Position numbers and translations under genes: made by a program. Under the pieces are notes generated by a model. It worked only from the letters and a program-made list of their open reading frames with translations, ran no database searches and was not told the DNA's origin. Of a stretch of DNA of 64,000 nt, positions 45,251 through 58,751 are shown piece by piece. The DNA is from Bathynomus jamesi (lineage: Eukaryota; Arthropoda; Malacostraca; Isopoda; Cirolanidae): assembly GCA_023014485.1 (NCBI GenBank), contig JAJOZX010003310.1:69501-133500 (forward strand). The letters run 5' to 3'. The number at the start of each line of letters is the position of its first letter. The stretch's first letter is position 1.

Positions 45251-46152
45251 TGGTCTTTCATGAGACGGACAAAATCAAACAAGCAAAAACAGACAAAAGC
45301 AACAAACAAACAAATACAGACAACGACAGATTTTGACACTTGATTTTCAACTTATACCCTTGAACATTAGAAATGAAAACTTAAAATATCTGAAAAAAGG
45401 TTTAATAGACATAACGAGTGTAAACAGCCTCAAAACATATTATCACATTCTAATACCACATTACCTACTCAAATGTATTTCCAATTTTATCCGTTAACAA
45501 ACTGCTAACATCACAAGAAACAAAATCAGGTTAAACATATTTTAATTCAAAATCAGATTCTTTGTTTAATATTTGTATTATGAAAAATAAAATGAAGGTT
45601 TATTATTTTAATTTAAATAAATTAATTTATCTCTTTTTTAAGGGAAACTAGCATATTTTCAACCGCTATGAATCAAATACAAGAATTTTTTTATACATTC
45701 ATAATATATACTTATTTGCTGACTTACTTTTAAATATATAGTTTTCTGTTGTTTACATCGCTATATATCAACACATTCACATGACAACTTCTGGTTTCTG
45801 AACTATTAATTTTACTGCACATCAAATTTCGTTATAAAATTGCATGTGCTAAAAGAACATCAAGCTGCGTAATGCGGCTTTAAAACTATAACATCAAAGC
45901 TGTTTGCCTCCTCTAAACACCCACTTAAATATTATTACTAATATTGATTTATTGTTATTATTACATATATATGTACACGTGCTAAGAGTATTTAAATTAA
46001 ATATATTGATTTCAATTCCCTTCGTAATAAAAGCATATGGCAACTCTACCCCAATCTTGCTATATATTTTTCTCAGTAATTGTTTAAAGAGTAGTAGTTA
46101 AGTTTAACTTTCTTTTAACGACTATTAGTTGCTACTAATCTTGTTATTATTA
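45251..46152. other. Palindrome arm, non-coding
   Basis: AT-rich; matched almost base for base by 59900-60780 inverted. No gene recognised. Confidence 0.7.
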
Positions 46153-47486
46153 CTAGTACAGTTCCCGTCGCTTCGCTGACAGTTAGACAGGCTAAACTAC
46201 ACAAAAAAAAACGCAGCCGTGAAAATTTTGAGCTTCACATTGTGTCAACATTTCTGAATCTGGTATCTCCCAAAACCTCCTCACCCCCATTCATGCAACT
46301 TGGGGGCTAACCCCCTCCCCCATTACCCCATCCCTACCCATTACCCCACCCTTCACCCATTACTGCCCGGGATAAATTTCACAAACAGACAAACAGACAG
46401 GCTAAACTACAGAAAAGAACACAGTCATGAAAATCTTGAGCTTCACATTCCCGCCCGTAATACAATTTCTGAATTTTTTTCTCACAATTTTTTCTCACAA
46501 TTTCTGAAAGTGTGACGGACGGACGGACAGACAGACGGACAGCTCTCTTATTATAATATAGACTAGTACAGTTCCCGTCACTTCGTTGACGGTTAGACAG
46601 GCTAAACTACAAAAAAAGAACCCAGCCGTGAAAATTTTGAGCTTCACATTGTGTCAACATTTCTGAATCTGGTATCTCCCAAAACCTCCTCACCCCATTC
46701 ATACAACTTGGGGGCTAACCCCCTCCCACATTACCCCACCCCTCCCCATTACCACACCCATCCCCCATTACCCCCACCCCCACCCTTCCGCCCACCCCAA
46801 CCCTTCCCCCCACTCCCACCCTTCCCCCCACCCTCACCCTTCCCCCATTGCTAAACTACAGAAAAGAACAGTCATGAAAATCTTGAGCTTCACATTCCCG
46901 CCCGTAATACAATTTCTGAATTTTTTTCTCACAATTTTTTCTCACAATTTCTGAAAGTGTGACGGACGGACGGACAGACAGACGGACAGCTCTCTTATTA
47001 TAATATAGACTAGTACAGTTCCCGTCACTTCGTTGACGGTTAGACAGGCTAAACTACAAAAAAAGAACCCAGCCGTGAAAATTTTGAGCTTCACATTGTG
47101 TCAACATTTCTGAATCTGGTATCTCCCAAAACCTCCTCACTCCCATTCATACAACTTGGGGGCTAACCCCCTCCCACATTACCCCCACCCCTCCCCATTA
47201 CCACACCCATCCCCCATTACCCCCACCCCCACCCTTCCGCCCACCCCAACCCTTCCCCCCACTCCCACCCTTCCCCCCACCCTCACCCTTCCCCCATTGC
47301 TAAACTACAGAAAAGAACAGTCATGAAAATCTTGAGCTTCACATTGCCGCCCGTAATACAATTTCTGAATTTTTTTTACAATTTCTGAATTTTTTTCTCA
47401 CAATTTTTTCTCACAATTTCTGAAAGCGTGACGGACGGACAGACAGACAGACAGACGGACGGACAGCTCTCTTATTATAGTATAGA
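46153..47486. mobile_element. Tandem triplet of a short retroelement-like repeat
   Basis: Three units beginning CTAGTACAGTTCCCGTC at about 46153, 46561 and 47009, each ending ACGGACAGCTCTCTTATTATAATATAGA. The inner part holds a C-rich CCCCACCC minisatellite in units two and three. The GACAGACAGACGGACAG tail followed by a TTATTATA end resembles RTE-type LINE 3' ends and their SINE partners; this assignment is tentative. The right arm lacks it: the sequence at about 59893-59920 shows an uninterrupted TTATTATTATTAT site. Confidence 0.65.
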
Positions 47487-47489
47487 TTA

Positions 47490-47494
47490 TTATT

Positions 47495-47530
<36 letters not shown>
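47490..47530. repeat. (TA)n microsatellite
   Basis: TA run in which the next mariner fold-back is inserted. Confidence 0.9.
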
Positions 47531-47533
<3 letters not shown>

Positions 47534-47729
47534 GGTGTTTGAAAACTTTCTGTACAAATTGTAATGGGAGATAGGCAACACCAAAACAAACCCTTTTCGT
47601 CTATAAGTGTATGTCCTCTGACGTCACCATTCGGCGCGAGAGGGCGCCGCTGCAATTGGCTAAAAGGTGAAGTGGGCTAGACTCGCGCTTGCCGCGGGCA
47701 TTCTTAAATCGGACGTAGTACGCGTAACA

Positions 47730-48311
47730 TGGAGCGCTTCACGACTGCTGAGATGGCTGATGATGCATATGGTGTATGGGGCTGCCAATTCAAACGGAAG
47801 AGCTGCTGTGAGGTTATACCGACAGCGCTCCCCAAACAGACGTGTGCCAAACCACCAAACGTTTGCGCATTTGCATCGGCGACTGCGAGAAACTGGAACA
47901 TTCCATGCAAACATGCATGACACTGGTCGGGAGAGAAACGTGCGCACTCCTGACATGGAAGAAGAAATCCTACGGCGATTTGAGGACAATCCAAGCGCAA
48001 GCGCGCGAGGTGTTGCACGTATCCTCGGTGTGAACCACGACCTGGTCTGGAGAGTGTTGCACGAGCAGCAGTTACATCCGTTTCATCGTCACAGAGTCCA
48101 GGCATTACAACCTCGGGATTACCCTCTTCGTGTGGAATTCGCACGCTGGTTTCTGCAGCAGACAGCGGTGCAGCCTAATTTTCCGGCTTATGTGCTGTTC
48201 TCAGATGAGGCCTGTTTCGCACGTGAGGGTGTGTTTAACATGCACAATTCTCACGTGTGGGCGCACGCAAATCCACATGCTACACGGGTTTGTAATGCCT
48301 GGACTCTCTGA
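47730..48311 (+). pseudogene. Tc1/mariner transposase N-terminus and first catalytic Asp (left arm)
   Basis: Begins MERFTTAEMAD, with a frameshift shortly after (near 47760). The HTH region follows (RAAVRLYRQRSPNRRVPNH, partly quoted; RLRETGTF), then a second HTH (ASARGVARILGVNHDLVWRVL), and in the spacer LFSDEACF with the first catalytic Asp. Coding sequence then runs into the inverted arm and stops at 48311. Domains two and three of the catalytic triad are missing. Confidence 0.8.
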
Positions 48312-48670
48312 CGATGAAACGGATGTAACTGCTGCTCGTGCAACACTCTCCAGACCAGGTCGTGGTTCACATCGAGGATACGTGCAACACCTCGCGTGCT
48401 TGCGCTTGGATTGTCCTCAAATCGCCGTAGGATTTCTTCTTCCATGTCAGGAGTGCGCACGTTTCTCTCCCGACCAGTGTCATGCATGTTTGCATGGAAT
48501 GTTCCAGTTTCTCGCAGTCGCCGATGCAAATGCGCAAACGTTTGGTGGTTTGGCACACGTCTGTTTGGGGAGCGCTGTCGGTATAACCTCACAGCAGCTC
48601 TTCCGTTTCCATTGGCAGCCCCATACACCATATGCATGTCAGCCATCTCAGCAGTCGTGAAGCGCTCCAT
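48289..48670 (-). pseudogene. Mariner transposase N-terminus (right arm, mirror copy)
   Basis: An open minus-strand frame from ATG 48670, MERFTTAEMADMHMVYGAAN, through both HTH units to HRQRVQALQ, then leaving the transposase at the arm boundary. It lacks the frameshift seen in the left arm, so the two arms have evolved separately. Confidence 0.75.
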
Positions 48671-48868
48671 GTTACGCGTACTACGTCCGATTTAAGAATG
48701 CCCGCGGCAAGCGCGAGTCTAGCCCACTTCACCTTTTAGCCAATTGCAGCGGCGCCCTCTCGCGCCGAATGGTGACGTCAGCGGACATACACTTATAGAC
48801 GAAAAGGGTTTGTCTTGGTGTTGCCTATCCCCCATTGCAATTTGTACAGAAAGTTTTCAAACACCCTG

Positions 48869-50217
<1,349 letters not shown>

Positions 50218-51470
50218 TTACGCTGATTTCGTGCCAATATCAGCATGCTTCACTGCCCTTTCAGCCATTGTGACCTTAGATCGTACCAGAACTATGGTCT
50301 TGACAAAGCACAATGTGTTAAATTTACCAAACAAGGATAACCTATGTTCAGGACTCTGGACATTTCCATAATCAACATCAACTAAACCTATTTGATCGTA
50401 CCTTTCTTTATGTACATGCAATAGCATCAATTGGTTAAGCTTTCTCTGAGTCGTGTTTGAACTCAGATAGGATTTAATACGCACGATATTACTAAACGAG
50501 CGTTCACTACACGTAATGGAAGCAGGCATCACCAGAGCTGGCCAATAAATACATTGAATGTATTTAAATACTAAATACTAAATACATGGGAGAAATGTAT
50601 TTAAATACTAAATACTAAATACATTTTACGAATGTATTTAGATACTAAATACAAAATACATCAATTGTATTTAAATACATTTGTAAATACATTTTAAATA
50701 CATACAAATTTTAACATATGCATTCACTAATTCACTAAGCCATGACACGCACACGATAAAGAAATCAACCGCTTTCGACTAAGAGTGGCACACAACTGAT
50801 TGAACTGACACGTTGAAACATGAACCATGCTGTACTACACTGTCGACGCGTCGTACTGTGCTAGTACAGAACGTGTATTAAACCAGTAAAAGTATTTACA
50901 TTTTTATATTTTGAGTATTTAAATACATTGTATTTAAATACTCATTAAAGTATTTAAATACTGTATTTAAATACATGAAAAACGATGTATTTATAAATAC
51001 AGTTCTAAATACACAAATGTATTTAAATATGTATTTAAATACAAATGTATTTAAATACTGCCCAGCTCTGGGCATCACTATAATTAACTTTGTTTACGTA
51101 ATCACAGAGGAGATAAGAAATTACTGGTCAGGTGTCAGTGATTGCACGTGTGTAACTACATTACGTAGGATTAACTGCAAGGGAATCGTGAACACAAAGT
51201 TCATACTGAGGTTGTTAGATGTGTATGTAGTGTTGCAGGAAGGAAGTCTGAGCCCTAGAATGAAGTTACACTCACTAATTATGCTGTGGACGTCTATCCT
51301 TTGCATCCTCGAGAAGCAAATCTTTACACTGGACATACATTTTGTACTCTACTTCGTTAAAACTCTCAGTTATGGGTATTATAATGAGGTCCAGAGCTTC
51401 ATAATGTGCCTTTCTGTAAAGATCTTCAGATGCGTAGCTACCTTCTGGTGGAACACAATCCTCTTCTAGC
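50218..51470 (-). pseudogene. hAT transposase C-terminal part (left palindrome arm)
   Basis: Reading the minus strand from 51470: a block VPARLEEDCVPPEG ... ASEDLYRKAHYEALDLIIIP, FNEVEYKMYVQ and DLLLEDAKD, typical of the mid/C-terminal part of ZMYM1/TTF-like hAT transposases; stops follow. After the inserted 538-bp element comes MPASITCSERSFSNIVRIKSYL and LNQLMLLHVHKE, the hAT dimerisation region near the C-terminus. The N-terminus and DNA-binding domain are missing. Confidence 0.8.
50533..51070. mobile_element. hAT MITE built from ATTTAAATAC repeats
   Basis: Ends CAGAGCTGG and CCAGCTCTG; exact 8-bp duplication GGCATCAC (50525-50532 and 51071-51078). The interior is mostly the word TATTTAAATAC in both orientations. 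The mirror site in the right arm (about 55272-55285) is empty and shows a single copy of the target, proving the insertion boundaries. Confidence 0.95.
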
Positions 51471-51626
51471 CTAGCTGGAACTCTTCTAAATCGAGGCTGT
51501 GAGGGTACATCTACCTGACAGGAACCTAGTGGCTGTACTTTCTTTCAGAAAAGACTAGCCCCTTCATCATTGCGCATATTTCAAAGAGTTTTATCAGTCA
51601 TACCACCAATAGCTTTTATATTTATA

Positions 51627-51628
51627 TT

Positions 51629-51723
<95 letters not shown>

Positions 51724-51741
51724 TATATATATATATATATT
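51627..51741. repeat. (TA)n-(GA)n-(TA)n compound microsatellite
   Basis: A block of about 46 bp of GA flanked by TA. The mirror (54485-54724) is (CT)n followed by a much longer TA block with CACA breaks, showing independent expansion of the two copies. Confidence 0.95.
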
Positions 51742-51744
51742 TAG

Positions 51745-52450
51745 GGGTTGCAAGGACTGATGATGCGAAATTTGAATCACAAAATAAGATAGCAGTAAAC
51801 AGAGTAAAGAGAATATCGGAGCAGATATTGATAGTCTTTAAACGAAGGAATAGGAATATAATGACTCCTATACTGAAAACCCTGATCATACCGAAATTGG
51901 AATACTGCTCTGTTCTAACATCCCCATATAAAAAAGAGGACATTAGGCAACTGTAAGGGATTCAGAGAAGCTTCACAGCCAAGATCGAGGGATGCAAAGA
52001 ACTAAATTACTGGGAAAGATTATGAAAGCTCTTCCTATTTTCACTGGAAAGGAGAAGAGAGAGATACACCATTATTTACACTTGGAAAATAATGAAGAAA
52101 CTTGTCCCTAATCTTACTCTGAACCCTGTAACTTCCCAAGCAACGGTGAAAAGTAGAAAAGGAAGACTGTGTCGTGTTTCCAAATTAAAGGCGAGACAGG
52201 GAATATCCTTAACCCTGAAAAAAATTAGTTTTGTGGTGAGAGGATCAAAACTGTTTAATCAAATCCCCAAAGACCTAAGGAACATGAAGGGAGTTGCTGT
52301 GGACATCTTCAAAAGATGATTAGACGCCTGGCTCAGAACAATCCCGATGAATCGGTCGTACATGGCTATGTGAGGTGGAGAGTACAAGAAAGCACTCGTC
52401 CCTCCACCAAGACAGACCTAGAAGGTGGCACCATCCTGACCTTCGTGTGA
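51745..52450 (+). pseudogene. LINE ORF2 C-terminal fragment (left arm)
   Basis: Decodes as [19 protein letters not shown], then PILKTLIIPKLEYCSVL, then a frame-broken YWERL/ERRRERYTIIYTWKI segment, and GSKLFNQIPKDLRNMKG to the end. This is the RT-distal part of a LINE (the EYCS...L and SYWERL...RRERY pattern is widespread in arthropod LINE ORF2). Stops at about 51954 and 52023. The mirror copy lies at 53770-54480. Confidence 0.75.
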
Positions 52451-53100
52451 AGAGAGAACGACGCACGGAACCGCAACGTTGCGTACACACACACACACAT
52501 TTTATTCATGCAGTTATCCGTGATTCACCTTCGTCAATTGAATTAACATGACCTACTAATTGTTACCATTGTACACTTAACCGTGATCATGACATGGTGC
52601 TAACCGTGATTTGAGGGTGTTTACATTTGCGGGTCCCCTCCCGCCATCCCACCACAATGCGCCTCAGTCAATGTCTCTCAGCGCAGCCAAAAACAATATT
52701 ACGGACGATACAAAGATCAGCAGAAAAATCAACGCGTGGTACAAAACCTCAAACTAAATCCAATCACCTTCCAAACAACACAGGACAATAGGAAAGTGTA
52801 GTGTCCCCAAACTAAAGGCCTGACAGGAGACCTCCTCAACACTGAAGGAAAATAGCTTAGTTGTCAGGGGGCCAAGACATTTTAACCAGCTTCACCTTCA
52901 TGTGAAGAGAGACCGGCGCAGGGGGGGGGCACTACCATCGAGTATAGCAATTTAACTTGAAGTAGTAGCATTATTAAATAATTAAATTAAATAGCTGATT
53001 CTTTCGCAATAAAAATTAGGTGGCAACCTACATTTTAACACATAGCTATCATATCTACAGCTAATTACGCAAAAGTACATTTCTCTTTCATACACAGGAA

Positions 53101-53112
53101 GACTGTGTCGTG
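53101..53112. other. Centre of the giant palindrome
   Basis: Spacer GACTGTGTCGTG. With four or five bases on each side it reproduces a 20-bp stretch of the LINE fragment near 52163-52183 (and its mirror near 54060), which suggests microhomology or template switching at the turn-around point. Confidence 0.7.
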
Positions 53113-53769
53113 TTCCTGTGTATGAAAGAGAAATGTACTTTTGCGTAATTAGCTGTAGATATGATAGCTATGTGTTAAAATGAAGGTTGCCACCTAATTT
53201 TTATTGCGAAAGAATCAGCTATTTAATTTAATTATTTAATAATGCTACTACTTCAAGTTAAATTGCTATACTCGATGGTAGTGCCACACCCCCTGCGTCG
53301 GTCTCTCTTCACATGAAGGTGAAGCTGGTTAAAATGCCTTGGCCCCCTGACAATCAAGCTATTTTCCTTCAGTATTGAGGAGGACTCTTGTCAGGCCTTT
53401 AGTTTGGGGACACTACACATTCTGACTTTCCTATTGTCCTGTGTTGTTTGGAAGGTAATTGGATTTAGTTTGAGGTTTTGTACCATTCGTTGATTTTTCT
53501 GCTGATCTTTGTATCGTCCGTAATATTGTTTTTGGCTGCGCTGAGAGACATTGACTGAGGCGCATTGTGGTGGGATGGCGGGAGGGGACCCGCAAATGTA
53601 AACACCCTCAAATCACGGTTAGCACCATGTCATGATCACGGTTAAGTGTACAATGGTAACAATTAGTAGGTCATGTTAATTCAATTGACGACAGTGAATC
53701 ACGGATAACTGCATGAATAAAATGTGTGTGTGTGTGTACGCAACGTTGCGGTTCCGTGCGTCGTTCTCT

Positions 53770-54480
53770 CTTCACACGAAGGTCAGGCTGGTGCCCCCCT
53801 CTAGGTCTGTCTTGGTGGAGGGGCGAGTGCTTTCTTGTACTCTCCACCTCACATAGCCATGTACGACCGATTCATCGGGGATTGTTCTGAGCCAGGCGTC
53901 TAATCATCTTTTGAAGATGTCCACAGCAACTCCCTTCATGTTCCTTAGGTCTTTGGGGATTTGATTAAACAGTTTTGATCCTCTCACCACAAAACTAATT
54001 TTTTTCAGGGTTAAGGATATTCCCTGTCTCGCCTTTAATTTGGAAACACGACACAGTCTTCCTTTTCTACTTTCCACCGTTGCTTGGGAAGTTACAGGGT
54101 TCAGAGTAAGATTAGGGACAAGTTTCTTAATTATTTTCCAAGTGCAAATAATGGTGTATCTCTCTCTTCTCCTTTCCAGTGAAAATAGGAAGAGCTTTCA
54201 TAATCTTTCCCAGTAATTTAGTTCTTTGCATCCCTCGATCTTGGCTGTGAAGCTTCTCTGAATCCCTTACAGCTGCCTAATGTCCTGTTTTTTATATGGG
54301 GATGTTAGAACAGAGCAGTATTCCAATTTCGGTATGATCAGGGTTTTCAGTATAGGAGTCATTATATTCCTATCCCTTCGTTTAAAGACTATCAATATCT
54401 GCTCCGATATTCTCTTTACTCTGTTTACTGCTATCTTATTTTGTGATTCAAATTTCGCATCATCAGTCCTTGCAACCCCT
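53770..54480 (-). pseudogene. LINE ORF2 C-terminal fragment (right arm, mirror)
   Basis: Mirror of 51745-52450 with scattered substitutions (for example KRRDRN for KRRNRN, PYKKQD for PYKKED) and its own frame breaks. Confidence 0.75.
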
Positions 54481-54483
54481 AAA

Positions 54484-54726
<243 letters not shown>

Positions 54727-54849
54727 CTATTGGTGGTATGACTGATAAAACTCTTTGAAATATGCGCAATGATGAAGGGGCTAGTCTTTTCTGAAAGAAA
54801 CTACAGCCACTAGGTTCCTGTCAGGTAGATGTACCCTCACAGCCTCGAC

Positions 54850-55592
54850 TTAGAAGAGTTCCAGCTAGGCTAGAAGAGGATTGTGTTCCACCGGAAGGTA
54901 GCTACGCATCTGAAGATCTTTACAGAAAGGCACATTATGAAGCTCTGGACCTCATTATAATACCCATAACTGAGAGTTTTAATGAAGTAGAGTACAAAAT
55001 GTATGTCCAGTGTAAAGATTTGCTTCTCGAGGATGCAAAGGATAGACGTCCACAGCATAATTAGTGAGTGTAACTTCATTCTAGGGCTCAGACTTCCTTC
55101 CTGCAACACTACATTAGTACATACACATCTAACAACCTCAGTATGAACTTTGTGTTCACGATTCCCCTGCAGTTAATCCTACGTAATGTAGTTACACACG
55201 TGCAATCACTGACACCTGACCAGTAATTTCTTATCTCCTCTGTGATTACGTAAACAAAGTTAATTATAGTGATGCCTGCCTCCATTACGTGTAGTGAACG
55301 CTCGTTTAGTAATATCGTGCGTATTAAATCTTATCTGAGTTCAAACACGACTCAGAGAAAGCTTAACCAACTGATGCTATTGCATGTATAATTTGTACAT
55401 AAAGAAAGGTACGATCAAATAGGTTTAGTTGATGTTGATTATGGAAATGTCCAGAGTCCTGAACATAGGTTATCCTTGTTTGGTAAATTTAACACATTGT
55501 GCTTTGTCAAGACCATAGTTCTGGTACGATCTAAGGTCACAATGACTGAAAGGGCAGTGAAGCATGCTGATATTGGCACGAAATCAGCGTAA
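54850..55592 (+). pseudogene. hAT transposase C-terminal part (right arm, mirror)
   Basis: Same blocks as the left-arm copy on the opposite strand, here without the 538-bp insertion. The dimerisation segment (MPASITCSERSF ... LMLLHV) is followed by a premature stop near 55390, caused by a local change (GTATAATTTGTACAT against GTACAT in the other arm). Confidence 0.8.
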
Positions 55593-55709
55593 GACCTCAT
55601 ACTTTTTGTCTAAATATATGCAATTTGCAAACTCCTCTAAAGTGTATAATTATAGTCAGTCGTGAGATGGAATAAATCTTCAAACTACTTTTGTATATAT
55701 ATATATATA

Positions 55710-56943
55710 CACTATATGATCAAAAGTATTCGGACACCCCGGGAAATCCGCATTTCTGCAAATATCACCTTCGCCGAAAGGTATGCTGGGAGAAAGCGTG
55801 GCGAAACTATAATGCTGAGGTGTTCTGTTAAGTTATCAGTAACTGTTGTGAAGCCATGCCGCGCGGACGTGAACTCTCCGAGTTCCAACGTGGACTCGTC
55901 ATCGGATGTTATTTAAGTAACGTTTCTATACGAAACATTGCAGCCAAACAGGATATACCAAAGTCGACTGTAGGGGATGTTATCATGAGATGGAAGCACG
56001 ACGGTGCAACTAACGCGAAAAAACGTTCCGGACGACCACGCAAACTGACGGAACGTGATAGAATAAGTCTGGTACGACATGTCAAGAAGTCCCGCACGTC
56101 CTCTGCCGCTCCATCGCTGAGGAGGTAGGAAGAGCATCCGGTACCTCCGTTAGTACGGTAACTATCCGCAGAGAGATGTACAGACTCGGTTATTATGGTA
56201 GAGCAGCTGTACACAAGCCACTGATTACAAAAGTTAATGCCACGCGTCGTTTGGCCTGGTGTGTCTCCCGTCGTTCCTGGACCGTGGAGGACTGGAAAAC
56301 TGTTATTTGGAGCGACGAGTCGCGGTATTCACTCTTCCAGTCTGATGGGCGTGTTTGGGTGTGGCGACAGCCCGGAGAACGGCTTCTTCCTGACTGTGTA
56401 CGTCCAACGGTGAAGTTCGGTGGAGGGTCCATCATGGTATGGGGTTGTTTTTCCTGGCTAGGGCTCGGCCCGTTGGTTGTTATACCCACTACCATGAACG
56501 CTGACGTTTATCTCGACGTTCTGGACAATTCGGCCCTCCCTACACTGTGGCAATACTACGGAGAGGGCCATTGTTTGTTTCAACAGGATCGAGCTCCCTG
56601 CCATACTGCAAGGCGTGTGCAGGACTGGTTTCGTGAAAATAAGGTGGATTTGTTAGACTGGCCTGCTCAGAGCCCCGATCTCAACCCAATCGAGCACATG
56701 TGGGACGAACTGGAGCGACGGACCGCACACCACGCCTGGCTTCACTTGCATCTCTTGCATCAGCTCTGCAAGAGGAATGGCGAGCCATTCCTGCACAGAC
56801 TTACCGAAAACTGGTGGAAAGTATGCCTCGACGTGTTGACGCTGTAATAAAAGCAAAGGGTGGACCTACTGGTTACTAAATGCCATAATAAAACCATTTT
56901 TCCCAAAACCATGCGGTGTCCGAATACTTTTGATCATATAGTG
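55710..56943 (+). mobile_element. Tc1-like element, nearly complete
   Basis: Terminal inverted repeats of 29 bp (CACTATATGATCAAAAGTAT then TCGGACACC), flanked by TA on both sides, total 1234 bp. The matching place in the left arm (about 50085-50113) has only a TA run, so the element inserted after the palindrome arose. Confidence 0.95.
55856..56879 (+). pseudogene. Tc1 transposase (DD34E), two or three frameshifts
   Basis: The N-terminal frame (55856-56128) has MPRGRELSEFQRG, a paired-like HTH (SIRNIAAKQDIPKSTVGDVI) and the RSGRPRKL AT-hook. A 1-bp frameshift near 56125 leads into 56176-56847 with [11 protein letters not shown] (first Asp), the [12 protein letters not shown] motif, [14 protein letters not shown] (second Asp) and [17 protein letters not shown] (Glu). 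I count 34 residues between the last two acidic residues, the canonical DD34E. A second frame change near 56745 puts the natural C-terminus ([10 protein letters not shown] ... KGGPTGY) in another frame, ending at 56879. The catalytic residues are intact, so this is a fairly young copy. Confidence 0.9.
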
Positions 56944-57434
56944 TATATATACACACATATATATATATATTAATATAATCTTGTTTCATGTTTCATAATT
57001 ATCTAAGAACCTAGGCTGTGGCGGGGTTATCTAGCTATGTTGCTCAACATAATACTTAAATACTATTTAAAAATCGGTTGTGATGTCCATTATAATAAGG
57101 AAAGCAATAAGAGAGAACTTTATAAATTTTAGACAATGAGGAAACCTGTAAACTGTAGAGACATTTGCTTAGTAATATATACGATGCAGTCAGGAACGAG
57201 GGGCCAATCGCGAATCTCCGAGACTACTAAATTACACCTTTTTGAAAAGACTGTGTAGTGTGTAAGATGCATGCGTGTGTAGTAAGGAATATAGTGAGAA
57301 GCGGGTGTTTGAGAGTATGCTGGACTGCTCACAGGGTAGACGAGACAGGTAAAAAGGCCAGGTGAGGAGAACAGTGATGGGAGAAACAGGGTTCATACAC
57401 TTCCTGTCTCCTGTTGGAATGCCACATACAAACT

Positions 57435-57439
<5 letters not shown>

Positions 57440-57501
<62 letters not shown>
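57440..57501. repeat. (TA)n microsatellite
   Basis: TA run; equivalents lie at 58671-58745 and 59216-59236 in the duplicated unit and at 49580-49614 in the left arm, all of different length. Confidence 0.9.
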
Positions 57502-57503
<2 letters not shown>

Positions 57504-58692
57504 AATTCGACTCGTGTAAATATGCATGGCAGGTTATTATGAACCAGAAGTTATAATGAGATCGATGTACACTGTACAGTTCCCTCGAATGATCTGTTAA
57601 ATAATTTTAAATTAAATGTTAAGGCTCACTTACGTCATTGCAGAATCGAAGATCGCGTGATGATACAACTTTCAGTTTTAAATTTTTAATACAGTTGGAA
57701 AAGCGTATGTTGAATACTATACGTACATATATTAGGATTGAAAGTATTTTTGTGGCCATTTGTACAGAAAATGATGTTTTTTATGCAGCTCTGATATCAT
57801 AAAGTATTAAATTATAACATTTTAAACGTTGCAGTCCGCTTCAGTTTGTAAAACCATGTTTAGCACAGCTAGTGACAAAAACAATAAGCATGTACAATTG
57901 TACATTCTGTGTGATTTATGTAAATCCTGTGATTGACTGGTGTGAAAGAAAAGTGAAAACAAATACATTTATTATGAGGAATTGTGAACAGTCGGTAAAT
58001 TAGAGAAATGATAATTAAAGTAATGTGAATAGGCTCTAAGACTGCAACTAGAAAGGTTCTTGATGAAAAATCTCTCAACTTTCAGTACCTATTTCCCACC
58101 GAATCTATTTAAAAATGCCAACCCCCACAAACTCGACACCCCGTTTTCTTTAATTGCATCTATTGAGAAAGTTTTTTACCCGAACGTACTTATTTGGATA
58201 TTGTGTTATATATATATATTATATATATATATATATATGATAATAATAATAATAACAAGATTAGTAGCAACTAATAGTCGTTAAAAGAAAGTTAAAGTTA
58301 ACTACTACTCTGAAAACAATTACTGAGAAAAATATATAGCAAGATTGGGGTAGAGTTGGCAGATGCTTTTATTACGAAAGGAATTGAAATCAATATATTT
58401 AATTTAAATACTCTTAACACGTGTACATATATATGTAATAATAACAATAAATCAATATTTAAATTTAACACATTGTGCTTTGTCAAGACCATAGTTCTGG
58501 TACGATCTAAGGTCACAATGGCTGAAGGGCAGTGAAGCATGCTGATATTGACATGAAATCAGCGTAAGACCTAATACTTTTTGTCTAAATATATGCAATT
58601 TGCAAACTCCTCTAAAGTGTATAATTATAGTCAGTCGTGAGATGGAATAAATCTTCAAACTACTTTTGCCGTATATATATATATATACATAT

Positions 58693-58751
<59 letters not shown>

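Larger units (their letters stand above)
47531..48868. mobile_element. Mariner fold-back element with two 5' ends
   Basis: Ends CAGGGTGTTTGAAAAC and its complement, each flanked by TA. The left 580 bp (47531-48112) recur inverted at 48289-48868, including promoter-side sequence and the transposase N-terminus, so start codons occur in both arms. The matching place in the other palindrome arm (about 59880) is unoccupied, so it inserted after the palindrome formed. Confidence 0.9.

Noticed and set aside
45086..45343. Lys-rich basic proteins
   Set aside because: Translations of A-runs; the mirror copy at 60712-61152 has different frames because run lengths differ.
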